A DNA stretch of 23,135 nucleotides from Pseudomonadota bacterium (GTDB taxonomy: Bacteria; Desulfobacterota; Desulfobacteria; Desulfobacterales; Desulfobacteraceae). Below the pieces are notes generated by a model. The model saw nothing but the letters and a program-made list of their open reading frames with translations, ran no database searches and was not told the DNA's origin. The stretch spans positions 1 to 23,135 of the forward strand of contig JAHIVS010000592.1 of NCBI GenBank assembly GCA_018816605.1, given 5' to 3'. The stretch's first letter is position 1, and every line of letters starts with the position of its first letter. The position numbers were made by a program, and so were the translations under genes. Shown here in pieces: positions 7,432 to 16,267 of the stretch.

Positions 7432-8244
7432 TTACTCTCCAACGGCAAAGGCCTGGGCAAACCCTTCGGTCATGAGGCGTTCGCTGAACTGATCGGCATC
7501 GTTCAGATTGGTGAACTTGCCGATCCTGACCCGGTAAAACTGGCCTCTGTCGTCTTCATAGGGAACGATATGGGCGTTCAGATAGGTTGCGGACAATTTT
7601 TTCCGATAACTTTCCGCATTGGCTTTTACCTTAAAAGCCCCCACCTGGACCGTAAAATTGCCCTGCCAATAATCAATGGGTTTAAATGCCACAGGCTCCT
7701 GGGTCTCCTTTGAAAATGAAGTCGCCTCTCCAAGGGCCGTAACCTTTACCCTGGCGGTTCCCGGACCCACCATACCGATTTTCTGGGCCCCGGTATAGGA
7801 CAGGTCAATAATCCTTCCGGTAATAAAGGGCCCCCTGTCATTGACCCGCAGCACAACCTCCTGGCGGGTATCCTGGCTGTAGACCTTCACCCAGGTCCCC
7901 ATGGGAAGGGTTTTATGGGCCGCGGTCATGGCATACATATTATAGGTTTCACCATTGGAGGTTTTTCTGCCGTGGAATTTTTTCCCATACCAGGAGGCAA
8001 TCCCTGTTTCCTCATACCCCTGGGCACTGGCAATGGGGATATACCGCTTGCCGGCAATGGTATAGGGTCTCTGGGTGGCAGGGATCTTGCCCGTTGGTGC
8101 TTTCTGACCGGAAGATGGAGGCGGGGGCCTTTTGCCGGCGTCGTAGGGGGATTCCACCCGTTTGGCGCAGCCAACGGCCAGCAAAAAGACAAGCAGGAGA
8201 ACTCCATATCCGATACGGGTCAGGGGGGCGTTTTTTTGAATCAT
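7432..8244 (-). CDS. rlpA: RlpA-type septal lipoprotein with DPBB and SPOR domains
   Basis: A 270-aa lipoprotein: signal peptide with lipobox LAVGC, Cys26 as the lipidated residue. A proline-rich linker follows, then the RlpA double-psi beta-barrel (residues about 80-175) with TGIASWYG, HGRKTSNGE and VLRVNDRGPF, including the conserved aspartate of the lytic transglycosylase site. A C-terminal SPOR domain (from about residue 195, FTVQVGAF) binds denuded peptidoglycan at division sites. RlpA proteins cleave such glycan strands at the septum. The start overlaps the lon stop by ATGA, so translation is probably coupled to the protease gene. Confidence 0.93.
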   Translation of the reverse strand: MIQKNAPLTRIGYGVLLLVFLLAVGCAKRVESPYDAGKRPPPPSSGQKAPTGKIPATQRPYTIAGKRYIPIASAQGYEETGIASWYGKKFHGRKTSNGETYNMYAMTAAHKTLPMGTWVKVYSQDTRQEVVLRVNDRGPFITGRIIDLSYTGAQKIGMVGPGTARVKVTALGEATSFSKETQEPVAFKPIDYWQGNFTVQVGAFKVKANAESYRKKLSATYLNAHIVPYEDDRGQFYRVRIGKFTNLNDADQFSERLMTEGFAQAFAVGE

Positions 8245-10595
8245 ATTTCAAATGCTCTGTTTAATACATCTTCCATGTTATCGGTAAACACAAAGGCCAT
8301 CGTGTCCTTTATGTGATCTGGCACATCTTCCATGTCTTTTTCATTCCACAAGGGTAGAATAAGGGTTTTTATCCCGGCCCTGTGGGCGGCGATCACTTTT
8401 TCCTTTATCCCCCCCACGGGCAGCACCTCTCCCCTCAGGGTGATTTCACCGGTCATGGCAAGCCTGGGTTTCACCCGTTTGCCGGAAATCAAAGACGCCA
8501 GCGCCGTGAGCATGGTCACGCCGGCAGAGGGGCCATCCTTGGGAATGGACCCCTCGGGCACATGGATATGGATATCATGGTTTTCAAAAAAGGTCTCATC
8601 CACCTTGAGTTTTTCACTATTGGCCCGGATAAAACTTAAGGCTGTGCTGGCAGATTCCTTCATCACATCCCCCAGCTGGCCCGTCAGGGTCAACCCCTTG
8701 CTTCCGCGCATGGCAACCGCCTCAACAAAAAGGATTTCCCCGCCAAAGGGGGTCCAGGCAAGCCCCACCACCACACCGGGGCTTTTAATTCCCAACCCCA
8801 GATCCGGCATGTTCTGAACCGGCCCCAGATATTCTTTGATATCCTCCTTGTGAATCACAAGAACGCTGGCCTCTTCTTCTGCAATCCTGCTGGCAACCCC
8901 CCGGCAGACGGCTCCGATCTGCCGCTCCAGGTTCCGCAACCCCGACTCCCGGGTATAGCCGGATATAATTTTTTTTACCGCACCCCGGGTGAACCGTATC
9001 TGGTTGGTTAAAAGCCCGTTGGCATCCCGTTGCCTGGGGATCAGATACCGGGTGGCGATCTTAAGCTTTTCATCTTCGGTATAGCCGTTGAGCTCCAGCA
9101 CTTCCATCCGGTCCCGCAGGGGGGCCGGAATGGTGTGCAGGACATTGGCCGTGGTCAGGAACATGACATCGGAAAGATCAAAGGGAACGTCCAGGTAATG
9201 GTCGGTAAAAGAATAATTTTGCTCCGGATCCAGAACTTCCAGAAGAGCGGAAGAAGGGTCTCCATGGTAGGAGGAGCTGACCTTATCAATCTCGTCCAGC
9301 ATGAACACGGGATTGTTTTTGCCCGCCTGGCGCAATCGCTGGATAATCCGCCCTGGAAGCGCCCCCACATAGGTTCTTCGATGGCCCCTTATCTCAGCTT
9401 CGTCCCGGACACCGCCCAGGGAGATGCGGACAAATTCCCGGCCCAAAGCCTTGGCAATGGACCGCCCCAGGGAGGTTTTTCCCGTGCCCGGGGGGCCTGA
9501 AAAACACAGAATGGGCCCTTTGGAATCTTTTTTTAATTTCCGGACTGCCAGATACTCAAGGATGCGTTTTTTGGGATTCTTCAGGCCGTAATGATCCTGG
9601 TTCAAGATCCTGCGCGCCGCTTTGATATCCAGCCGGTCGCGGGATTTTTCATGCCATGGCAGGGAGGTGAGCCAGTCCAGATAGGTGGAAGCCACCACAT
9701 ATTCAGAAGAGGAGGGATGCATCCTGGACAGGCGCTGCAATTCCCGCTCCGCCTCCTTCCGGGATTCTCCCGGCAACTTTTTTTCTTCAATCAGCACCTT
9801 GTACTCCCGGATTTCAACCCGGTCATCCTCGCCTTCCCCCAATTCCTCCTTGATGGCCTTCAGCTGCTGGCGAAGGTAATAGTCCCGCTGGCGCTTGTCC
9901 ATGCCTTCCTTGACCTGACTCTGGATTCTGGATCCCATTTCAAGAATTTCCAGCTGGTCATTGACCAGGCGGGTCACTTTTTTCAACCTCAGATTGACAT
10001 CCAGCAGCTCAATGACCTTCTGTTTTTCCTTTACCGGCGCGTTGATGGTGGAGGCCACCATGTCTGCCAGCACATTGGGTTCCTGGAGGGACTTGATCAT
10101 GTGTCCCATCTCCGATGGCAGTCCCGGAGAAAGGGCAACAATTTTTTCATATTGTTCCACAATATTGGCCATGAGCGCCCGGTTTTCCTTGTTCCGGGCT
10201 GCATTTTTGTTTTCCAGAACCGCTATTTCCGCCTGCATATACTGCTTGCCCTGGAGGAACTGGACCACCTTGAACCGGTCCAGTCCCTGGATCAGCAACT
10301 GGGCCTTTTCATCTTCCATCTTGGACATCTTTAAAATCATGGCCACGGTGCCAATGCGGTGAAGATCATCTGTCCTGTGCTTTGAACCCAGGTCGGACCG
10401 CTTTGACAATAACAATCCCAGCAACCTGTTGCCGGCCATGGCTTCATCAATCAGCTCAATGGCCTCCTTTTGAATCAGCACCAGGGGCAACACCATCTTG
10501 GGAAACAAATTGGTGTCAACAATGGGCAGGATGGGAATTTTTTTGGGGATGCTATCGGTTGTGATTGTGGCTGAGGGATGTCTCAGGTCATCCAT
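8241..10595 (-). CDS. lon: ATP-dependent protease Lon
   Basis: A 784-aa bacterial Lon. The N-terminal LON substrate-binding domain begins at IPILPIVDTNLFP. A coiled-coil region follows, then the AAA+ module with Walker A GPPGTGKTS (Lys373), Walker B VFMLDEIDK and a GYTEDEK region. The protease domain has the Ser690 nucleophile in KDGPSAGVT and Lys733 in GGIKEKV, 43 residues apart as in E. coli Lon. It degrades misfolded and regulatory proteins in the cytoplasm. The ATG at 10595 has AAGGAA upstream and sits 24 nt after the small heat-shock gene, an arrangement consistent with shared stress induction. The length is standard. Confidence 0.97.
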   Translation of the reverse strand: MDDLRHPSATITTDSIPKKIPILPIVDTNLFPKMVLPLVLIQKEAIELIDEAMAGNRLLGLLLSKRSDLGSKHRTDDLHRIGTVAMILKMSKMEDEKAQLLIQGLDRFKVVQFLQGKQYMQAEIAVLENKNAARNKENRALMANIVEQYEKIVALSPGLPSEMGHMIKSLQEPNVLADMVASTINAPVKEKQKVIELLDVNLRLKKVTRLVNDQLEILEMGSRIQSQVKEGMDKRQRDYYLRQQLKAIKEELGEGEDDRVEIREYKVLIEEKKLPGESRKEAERELQRLSRMHPSSSEYVVASTYLDWLTSLPWHEKSRDRLDIKAARRILNQDHYGLKNPKKRILEYLAVRKLKKDSKGPILCFSGPPGTGKTSLGRSIAKALGREFVRISLGGVRDEAEIRGHRRTYVGALPGRIIQRLRQAGKNNPVFMLDEIDKVSSSYHGDPSSALLEVLDPEQNYSFTDHYLDVPFDLSDVMFLTTANVLHTIPAPLRDRMEVLELNGYTEDEKLKIATRYLIPRQRDANGLLTNQIRFTRGAVKKIISGYTRESGLRNLERQIGAVCRGVASRIAEEEASVLVIHKEDIKEYLGPVQNMPDLGLGIKSPGVVVGLAWTPFGGEILFVEAVAMRGSKGLTLTGQLGDVMKESASTALSFIRANSEKLKVDETFFENHDIHIHVPEGSIPKDGPSAGVTMLTALASLISGKRVKPRLAMTGEITLRGEVLPVGGIKEKVIAAHRAGIKTLILPLWNEKDMEDVPDHIKDTMAFVFTDNMEDVLNRAFEI

Positions 10596-10619
10596 TCTGA
10601 TTCCTTTTGGAAGAGTGAC

Positions 10620-11072
10620 TTAAATAAAATCTAGAGAAACATTACTTTTTCGTTTTATGTTCTTACGAAAAAGTTTCCCTAGAGTCAACTCCAAAAACCC
10701 GTTTGAAAACGAAGCAGACACTTTTTCAACATCAATGACGCTGGGCAGATAAAGGACTCTCTCAAACTGGCCGAACTGAATTTCAGCCAACCGAAAGGTG
10801 GCGGTGGGATCCGGGTGGTTGCTCTTTCTGATTCCGGAAATTTTAACAGCCTTGTTATTGACTTCAATAATGATATCTTCCCGGTTGACCCCTGCAATCT
10901 CTGCCTGGATAATAATCATCTGTCTTGTTTCAAATATATCCATCTGGGGTTTCCAGATCTGTTTTGAAAAACAGAACATGGGGTTGACCGATTGAAACAT
11001 CTGGTCAAAAGACTTGTCCTCTGATGCATGGGTTTCAATTTTATTTCCAAACCGGATTTCTATCTGTTCCAT
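10620..11072 (-). CDS. small heat-shock protein, Hsp20/alpha-crystallin family
   Basis: A 150-aa protein. The alpha-crystallin domain runs from about residue 42 (MDIFETRQMIIIQAEIAGV) through NREDIIIEVNNKAVKISG to ASFSNGFLELTL near residue 132, matching the Hsp20 pattern of a strand-rich core ending in the GxLxL-type motif. Hsp20 proteins are ATP-independent holdases. The C-terminal IXI anchoring motif is not obvious, and the tail is basic (RKNIKRKS). ATG at 11072 with AGGAG upstream. It is the first gene of the minus-strand operon leading into lon, so aggregation-prone proteins could be held and then degraded under shared control (inference). Confidence 0.92.
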   Translation of the reverse strand: MEQIEIRFGNKIETHASEDKSFDQMFQSVNPMFCFSKQIWKPQMDIFETRQMIIIQAEIAGVNREDIIIEVNNKAVKISGIRKSNHPDPTATFRLAEIQFGQFERVLYLPSVIDVEKVSASFSNGFLELTLGKLFRKNIKRKSNVSLDFI

Positions 11073-11120
11073 AAAACACTCCTGATGACGCGGTTGTATC
11101 GATCATCTGACGATCTGTGA

Positions 11121-11149
11121 TAAATACCATTTGGGTGCAGAATTGTAAA
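11121..11149 (-). promoter_or_regulatory. candidate sigma-70-like promoter for the Hsp20-lon operon
   Basis: On the minus strand TTTACA (11149-11144) is followed after exactly 17 nt by TATTTA (11126-11121), about 50 nt before the Hsp20 start. The -35 is good and the -10 is poor. An imperfect 15-bp palindrome (GATCATCTGACGATC, 11101-11115) lies at the expected transcript start and could be an operator. No CIRCE element is visible. Confidence 0.3.
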
Positions 11150-11267
11150 GCGCAATCAGAAAAATCCCCCTGCAAAATGAATTATTTACCGGATTTTCTG
11201 TCCCTTTCTCTGCAAGAAATTTTCTGGAAAATACAGGTGCCTTTCCTCTTTTTTTTGCGGATCAGGA

Positions 11268-12842
11268 TCAGCAGACCTTCTTATCAAGAATGGTCCGGAC
11301 CACCCTGGAGAATTCATGCAGGGAAAACGGTTTCTGGATAAACCCATGGCACCCTTTTTCTATAAATTCCTCCACCCGTTCATCCATCGTATACCCGGTG
11401 GTGATCAGAAACCGGGTCTGTTCCTTAATTTGCTTAATCCTGCCAAAGGCCTGCCGGCCATCCATTTTGGGCATGATCAAATCCAGGACCACCAGGGAAA
11501 TCTCCTCTTTGTGCAATTGGAACATTTCAACCGCTTCCAGTCCGTTCCTGGCAATCAGGGGTTTATATCCCAGTTTCTCGAGAAAATTTTTCCCCACATT
11601 TAATATTTCTTGTTCATCATCCACCATCAATACGGTTTCAGATCCTCTCTGCATTTGATCAAAGGCCGGGGTTTCTTTCTTGAGGGCCTTAATACGCACC
11701 TTGTTGGAAGCCGGCAGACAAACCTTAAAAACAGACCCCTCTCCTTTTTTGCTCTCAACCGTTATGAAGCCGCCGTGATTTTTTACAATCCCGAAAACCG
11801 TTGCCAGGCCAAGCCCCCTGCCTTTTTTGTCTCCGACTTCCTTGGTGGAGAAAAAAGGATCAAATATTTTTTTCTGGATTTCCCGCTCCATACCGATCCC
11901 GGTATCCCGGATGGCGATTTCCACATACGGGCCCGGAATCACCTCAAAGTGATACCTGTGCTCTTCCGGAATAAGCAGATTTTGGGTAGCGATAAACATC
12001 TCCCCTGCATCCACCATTGCCTGGGAGGCATTGATCAGCAGATTGAGACAGATTTGCTCCAGCTGGGAATGATCTCCGTCCACCATGTGAAGGTTGCTTT
12101 CATAGGATTCATGGACAATGATATCCTTTCTGGACGGTTTGAATATGTTCAGGGCCATTGCCACCACCTGGTTAACATCCACCACGGCAATCTGATATTT
12201 CCCCCCCCTGGCGAACCCCAGCAGCCGGCCTGTCAGCTCTGCGGCCGTATCCACCAGCCTGCCGATCTGCCGGGTGTGGGAAGCAATTTTCTCCACGGCT
12301 GTCAGGTCAATTCGCATCAGGGACAAGTGGCCTTGGATCCCCATTAAAATATTATTGAAATCATGGGAAATCCCACCGGCCAGAACCCCGATGGCCTCCA
12401 TTTTCTGGGCCTGCTGGAGCTGAATTTGAAGGGATTTTAATTCCGTGATATCGGTCACAACAATCACTGCGCCTTTTTTTTTGTCCGTGGGGGACAGGTA
12501 GGAGGAACGAATCCGGCAATCAAAGGCCGTGCCGTCTTTTCTGGAGATCCTTGTTTCTACCACACCCACACCATATTTTCCCATGCCGCTGACAAGACTT
12601 TTTCCCACGCGTTCATATTCTTTTGGGGTAGGATACAGAATACGGGCTTCTTTATCATAAAGCGTTCCGGCTTCATATCCCAGCATGGTATGGAGGCATT
12701 CATTGGCCCAGTCGATTCTCCCTTGCCTGACAATTCCGAGACCGGCCGGAGATGATGCCACTAAAGCCTTCATTTGCTCAAACGGCAGAAAAGACCCATG
12801 GATATCTTTTTCAGGACTTTCTTTATCATACCCTTGTGCCAT
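11268..12842 (-). CDS. PAS-histidine kinase-receiver hybrid (soluble)
   Basis: A 524-aa hybrid kinase with no membrane segment, so probably cytoplasmic. A PAS domain (about 25-145, with NECLHTMLGYE and ETRISRKDGTAFDCRI) is followed by the phosphoacceptor box GGISHDFNNILMGI with His160. The ATPase domain comes next (NLLINASQA N-box, DTGIGM, GRGLGLATVFGIVKNHGG), then a C-terminal receiver with Asp454 in VVLDLIMPKMDG and KP in FIQKPFS. This is the common soluble hybrid architecture of Desulfobacterota. The signal and output partner are unknown. It is an orphan: no response regulator gene is adjacent. It is divergent from lnt and about 195 bp upstream of the Hsp20 gene on the same strand. Confidence 0.93.
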   Translation of the reverse strand: MAQGYDKESPEKDIHGSFLPFEQMKALVASSPAGLGIVRQGRIDWANECLHTMLGYEAGTLYDKEARILYPTPKEYERVGKSLVSGMGKYGVGVVETRISRKDGTAFDCRIRSSYLSPTDKKKGAVIVVTDITELKSLQIQLQQAQKMEAIGVLAGGISHDFNNILMGIQGHLSLMRIDLTAVEKIASHTRQIGRLVDTAAELTGRLLGFARGGKYQIAVVDVNQVVAMALNIFKPSRKDIIVHESYESNLHMVDGDHSQLEQICLNLLINASQAMVDAGEMFIATQNLLIPEEHRYHFEVIPGPYVEIAIRDTGIGMEREIQKKIFDPFFSTKEVGDKKGRGLGLATVFGIVKNHGGFITVESKKGEGSVFKVCLPASNKVRIKALKKETPAFDQMQRGSETVLMVDDEQEILNVGKNFLEKLGYKPLIARNGLEAVEMFQLHKEEISLVVLDLIMPKMDGRQAFGRIKQIKEQTRFLITTGYTMDERVEEFIEKGCHGFIQKPFSLHEFSRVVRTILDKKVC

Positions 12843-12889
12843 AAAAACACCTGATCCTCATTTTCATAAATTGACTGGGGCAAGACTTA

Positions 12890-12907
12890 TCTGGTAAGTA
12901 TACCAGA
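12890..12907. promoter_or_regulatory. 18-bp palindrome in the divergent kinase/lnt gap (candidate operator)
   Basis: TCTGGTA and TACCAGA are perfect 7-bp inverted arms around AGTA. The site lies between the divergent kinase (start 12842) and lnt (start 12937) genes, where a regulator binding site would be expected. On the minus strand it contains TATACT, a possible -10. No protein can be assigned to it. Confidence 0.4.
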
Positions 12908-12936
12908 CTTTTTTCATAATACTAAGGCCAAAAAGA

Positions 12937-14511
12937 ATGTACCACAAAAAAAACCTTTCATTTGTTTTGGACCATATTCCGGCAGTGGTCAGCGGACTGA
13001 TGCTGACCGCAGCCTTCCCCGATACCGGTGCCTATTATCTTGCCTTTGTGGCCCTGGTTCCCCTGTTGGTTCTAATCCGGGCCATGACGCCCCAAAGGGC
13101 GTTTTATGCCGGATTCGTGGCAGGCTTTATCCATTACCTGACCCTTATCTACTGGCTTGTCCCTACCATTACCATTTACGGAGGGCTCCATCCGCTGCTG
13201 GGCATTTCAACCCTGACCCTGCTGTGTCTCTATCTTGCCCTCTATGTCGGGGTCTTTGCCTTTTTAATGAAAAGGCTGGACCCATCCCCGGTCCTTACGC
13301 CCCTGGCAGGCGCCTTTCTCTGGGTGGGGCTTGAATATATCAGGACCTATGCCCTGACCGGATTTCCCTGGGGCGTTCTGGGGTACAGCCAGGATTCCAA
13401 CCTGACACTGGTCCAGATAGCCGACCTGACAGGGGTTTTGGGTCTTTCTTTTTTAATTGTACTCTGCAATGGTTGCCTGGCCCAGATTTACCTGTACCTG
13501 GGTCCGGGGCCAGGGGCAGGTTCCAGGCGGGAAATCCGGATTCTTGTGGTTTATACCCTGGTACTGATGGCCGCTGCCCTGGCCTATGGAAACTTCAGGG
13601 TCCGGGCAATCGACGTCCTGATCCTGAATGCCGCCAAACCCAAAGTTTCGGTTATCCAGGGCAATATCCGCCAGGATCTCAAATGGGACACGGCGTTTAA
13701 AGAGGCCACCATTGAAAAATACGGCAGGCTGTCCCTCAAAGCCGCCGGGAAACATCCGGAACTGATCATCTGGCCGGAAACAGCCCTCCCTTTCTATTAT
13801 GGCTACAATACCGTCCATTCCAATCTAGTGGACGGATATGTTAGGTTGGCCAAAACTCATTTTCTCATCGGCAGTCCCGCCTTTGAACAGGGCAAGGAAA
13901 ATCCGACGTTTTATAACAGGGTCTATCTGCTCACCCCCCTTGCCCTTGTGACCGGCACCTATGACAAGACCCATTTGGTCCCCTTTGGAGAATATGTTCC
14001 CCTCCAGGCATATTTAAAGTTTCTGGGGAAGATCACAGAGCAGGCGGGCGATTTCAGCGCCGGAGAAAGGTCCTTTGTCCCCCTGGCCTTCAAAGAGCAC
14101 AAAACAGGGGTCCTCATTTGTTTTGAAATTCTTTTTCCCAACATTGCCAGTCAATTTGTGAAAAACGGAGCCGACATCCTGACCACCATCACCAATGATG
14201 CCTGGTTCGGGCACACCTCGGCCGCCAGGCAACATTTTTCCATTGCCGTGCTCCGGGCCGTTGAAAACCGCAGGAGCGTTGTCCGGGCCGCCAACACAGG
14301 GATATCCGGGGTGATCGATCCTGCGGGCCGCATCCTGGAAAAGACGAATCTCTTTGTTGATGCCGCCATCACCCAGGCCGTGCCGGCTCTCAAGGACATC
14401 TTTTTTTACTCCCGGCACGGCGACCTTCTGGGGATCACCGCACTAGTTGCAATCTGCCTCTGGTTTATGGTAAAAGGGATAAAAAACCCTTTTAGGAGAA
14501 CCCAAAAATGA
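12937..14511 (+). CDS. lnt: apolipoprotein N-acyltransferase
   Basis: A 524-aa inner-membrane enzyme that adds the third acyl chain to the N-terminal cysteine of lipoproteins in Gram-negative bacteria. Several hydrophobic segments fill roughly the first 210 residues (for example the conserved FPWGVLGYSQ region). A periplasmic nitrilase-like domain follows with the catalytic triad Glu281 (IWPETALPF), Lys344 (YDKTHLVPFGEY) and Cys395 (GVLICFEILFP), then a final membrane helix and basic tail. The residues match E. coli Glu267, Lys335 and Cys387. The start ATG has a modest AAGG-type ribosome site. The stop codon overlaps the prfB start (ATGA). Its activity supports lipoproteins such as the RlpA encoded nearby. 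Confidence 0.96.
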   Translation: MYHKKNLSFVLDHIPAVVSGLMLTAAFPDTGAYYLAFVALVPLLVLIRAMTPQRAFYAGFVAGFIHYLTLIYWLVPTITIYGGLHPLLGISTLTLLCLYLALYVGVFAFLMKRLDPSPVLTPLAGAFLWVGLEYIRTYALTGFPWGVLGYSQDSNLTLVQIADLTGVLGLSFLIVLCNGCLAQIYLYLGPGPGAGSRREIRILVVYTLVLMAAALAYGNFRVRAIDVLILNAAKPKVSVIQGNIRQDLKWDTAFKEATIEKYGRLSLKAAGKHPELIIWPETALPFYYGYNTVHSNLVDGYVRLAKTHFLIGSPAFEQGKENPTFYNRVYLLTPLALVTGTYDKTHLVPFGEYVPLQAYLKFLGKITEQAGDFSAGERSFVPLAFKEHKTGVLICFEILFPNIASQFVKNGADILTTITNDAWFGHTSAARQHFSIAVLRAVENRRSVVRAANTGISGVIDPAGRILEKTNLFVDAAITQAVPALKDIFFYSRHGDLLGITALVAICLWFMVKGIKNPFRRTQK

Positions 14512-15597
14512 GTGCGGACTTAAAACAAACCATTACATCCATTTATGCCCGGGCAGACAAACTCAAGGAGTATCTTTGACCTCTCCGCAAAGGAAAAACG
14601 CCTCCGGGAGCTGGAACATTTCATTGCCAGACAGGATTTCTGGGACGATGCAGACAAGGCCACGGATCTGCTAAAAGAGCGGACAACCCTGTCCGGGCTC
14701 CTCGAAACCTGCCAGGGCATTTCCGCCGATATTGAAGAAGCGGATCTTTTGCTGGAAATGGCCCTGGAAGAATCCGACAAGGAGAGCGAGCAGGAAGTGG
14801 CAGATCTTCTGACCGCACTGGAACGAAAGATAAAAAAATTTTCCGTGGACATTACCCTGAATGGAGAAGACGACGCCAGGGATGCCCTGGTCACCATCAA
14901 TGCCGGGGCAGGGGGTACCGATTCCCAGGACTGGGCTGAAATATTGTTCCGCATGTACACCCGGTGGATTGATAAAAAGGGATTTAAACAGCAGATTATT
15001 GATTATCAGCCAGGTGACGAAGCCGGCCTCAAGGGTGCCACCCTCCGTGTTTCCGGCGAAAACTGCTATGGATTTATGAAGGTGGAATCCGGGGTCCACC
15101 GGCTGGTCCGCATTTCACCCTTTAATGCCAACGGAAAACGCCACACCTCCTTTGCCTCTGTTTTTGTCTATCCTGAAATCAAGGATGAAATCAAAATAGA
15201 CATTGAGGAAAGCGAATTGCGGATCGATGTCTACCGTGCCAGCGGTGCCGGGGGCCAGCATGTGAACAAGACAAGCTCTGCGGTCCGCATCACCCATCTG
15301 CCCACAGGGGTTGTGGCCCAGTGCCAGCAGGAATCCTCCCAGCACCGAAACAAGGAAATCGCCTTTAAGGTCTTAAAATCCCGCCTGTACCAGCTGGAAA
15401 AGGACAAGCAGAACCAGAAAATGCAGAACCTCCACGACGGGAAAGACGAGATCTCCTGGGGAAGCCAGATCCGCTCCTATGTGCTCCACCCCTACCGCAT
15501 GGTCAAGGACCACAGGATCGACCTTGAAATAGGGGATGTGGACCGGGTTCTGGACGGGGACCTGGATCCCTTTATCGAAGGGGTACTCTTGTCCTGA
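14508..15597 (+). CDS. prfB: peptide chain release factor 2, with programmed +1 frameshift
   Basis: RF2 terminates translation at UGA and UAA. It starts at ATG 14508, overlapping the lnt stop. The first 23 codons end at an in-frame TGA (14577-14579); a +1 shift on the preceding CTT continues into the main frame at GAC 14578 and ends at 15597, giving about 362 aa, close to the 365 aa of E. coli RF2. The main part carries the RF2 anticodon-like tripeptide SPF (LVRISPFNAN) and the peptidyl-tRNA hydrolysis motif GGQ (SGAGGQHVNK). An annotation lacking the frameshift would start falsely at about 14545. The shift autoregulates RF2: low RF2 means slow termination at UGA and more frameshifting. The sequence is not damaged; this is the conserved mechanism. 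Confidence 0.97.
14565..14580 (+). promoter_or_regulatory. prfB programmed +1 frameshift signal
   Basis: The site AAGGAGTATCTTTGAC contains an internal Shine-Dalgarno-like AAGGAG, three spacer nucleotides, the slippery CTT and the TGA-C stop context. Layout and spacing equal the E. coli site (AGGGGGTATCTTTGAC). Coding resemblance to RF2 continues on both sides of the shift. Confidence 0.96.
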
Positions 15598-15604
15598 TAC
15601 GGCC

Positions 15605-16153
15605 ATGGATCCTTTGCGCATCATTAAAAAATACTATGCCCCGGACTCTTCTTTGTATCGAATTCTGGTGGACCACAGCCGACAGGTAACCCGAAAAAGC
15701 ATTGAGATCGCCCGGAATCTTTCCCATTTGGCACCAGACCTCGGCTTTATTGAAAAAGCCGCCATGCTCCATGACATCGGCATCTTCATGACCCGGGCCG
15801 ATTCCATCGGGTGTACAGGCGAACTGCCGTATCTCTGCCACGGATACCTGGGCCGGAAGTTACTGGATGACCAGGGGCTTGATCCGGCCTTTGGTCTTGT
15901 GGCAGAGCGGCATACCGGCGCCGGAATCACCCTTGACAATATTGTCCGGGGAAACCTGCCCCTGCCCAAAAGGGATATGGTCCCCCTCTCCCTTGAAGAG
16001 CGGATCATCTGCTGTGCAGACAAGTTTTTTTCCAAAAACCCCGGTCACCGGGACAAGAGAATGACCGTGCCGGTAATTGTGGAAGAACTCGCAAAAATAA
16101 ACCCGGGCCATGCCGAACGATTTGCCGGATGGGCAGAAGAACTTCGCCTCTAA
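15605..16153 (+). CDS. HD-domain phosphohydrolase
   Basis: A 182-aa HD-superfamily protein. Metal ligands are visible: His24 (VDHSRQV), His56-Asp57 in AAMLHDIGIF, a CHGYLG histidine, AERHTGAG, and an aspartate in IICCADKFF. This is the HDIG-type layout of small uncharacterised phosphohydrolases; nucleotides or nucleotide second messengers are the usual substrates of the superfamily. The frame is open farther upstream to 15536, but that would overlap prfB, so the ATG at 15605, 7 nt after the prfB stop, is chosen. It is probably co-transcribed with lnt and prfB. Proximity to a nucleotide cyclase gene is suggestive, but no functional link is shown. Confidence 0.87.
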   Translation: MDPLRIIKKYYAPDSSLYRILVDHSRQVTRKSIEIARNLSHLAPDLGFIEKAAMLHDIGIFMTRADSIGCTGELPYLCHGYLGRKLLDDQGLDPAFGLVAERHTGAGITLDNIVRGNLPLPKRDMVPLSLEERIICCADKFFSKNPGHRDKRMTVPVIVEELAKINPGHAERFAGWAEELRL

Positions 16154-16158
16154 TGGCA

Positions 16159-16197
16159 GATCAAAGCCCGGTTTAAAAAGGGGCCCTTTCTTTGATC
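16159..16197 (+). terminator. stem-loop after the lnt-prfB-HD genes (possible terminator)
   Basis: Perfect 8-bp outer arms GATCAAAG (16159-16166) and CTTTGATC (16190-16197) enclose the near-palindrome AAAGGGGCCCTTT. It begins 6 nt after the HD gene stop. No T-run follows, so it could be an attenuating or RNA-stabilising structure rather than an efficient terminator. Confidence 0.4.
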
Positions 16198-16267
16198 CAG
16201 TAATGGATTTCCCTTTTGTTTTTGCCGTGATACACTAATCCCAAAATTCAAAAACAAAGGCGTCTCC

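Noticed and set aside
11073..11267. CIRCE heat-shock operator upstream of the Hsp20 gene
   Set aside because: No TTAGCACTC-N9-GAGTGCTAA-type repeat is present.
14545..15597. Simple prfB start at 14545
   Set aside because: It skips the conserved N-terminal residues and the programmed frameshift; the real start is ATG 14508.
15536..15604. Longer N-terminus for the HD protein
   Set aside because: It would overlap the 3' end of prfB out of frame; the ATG at 15605 has better spacing and family fit.
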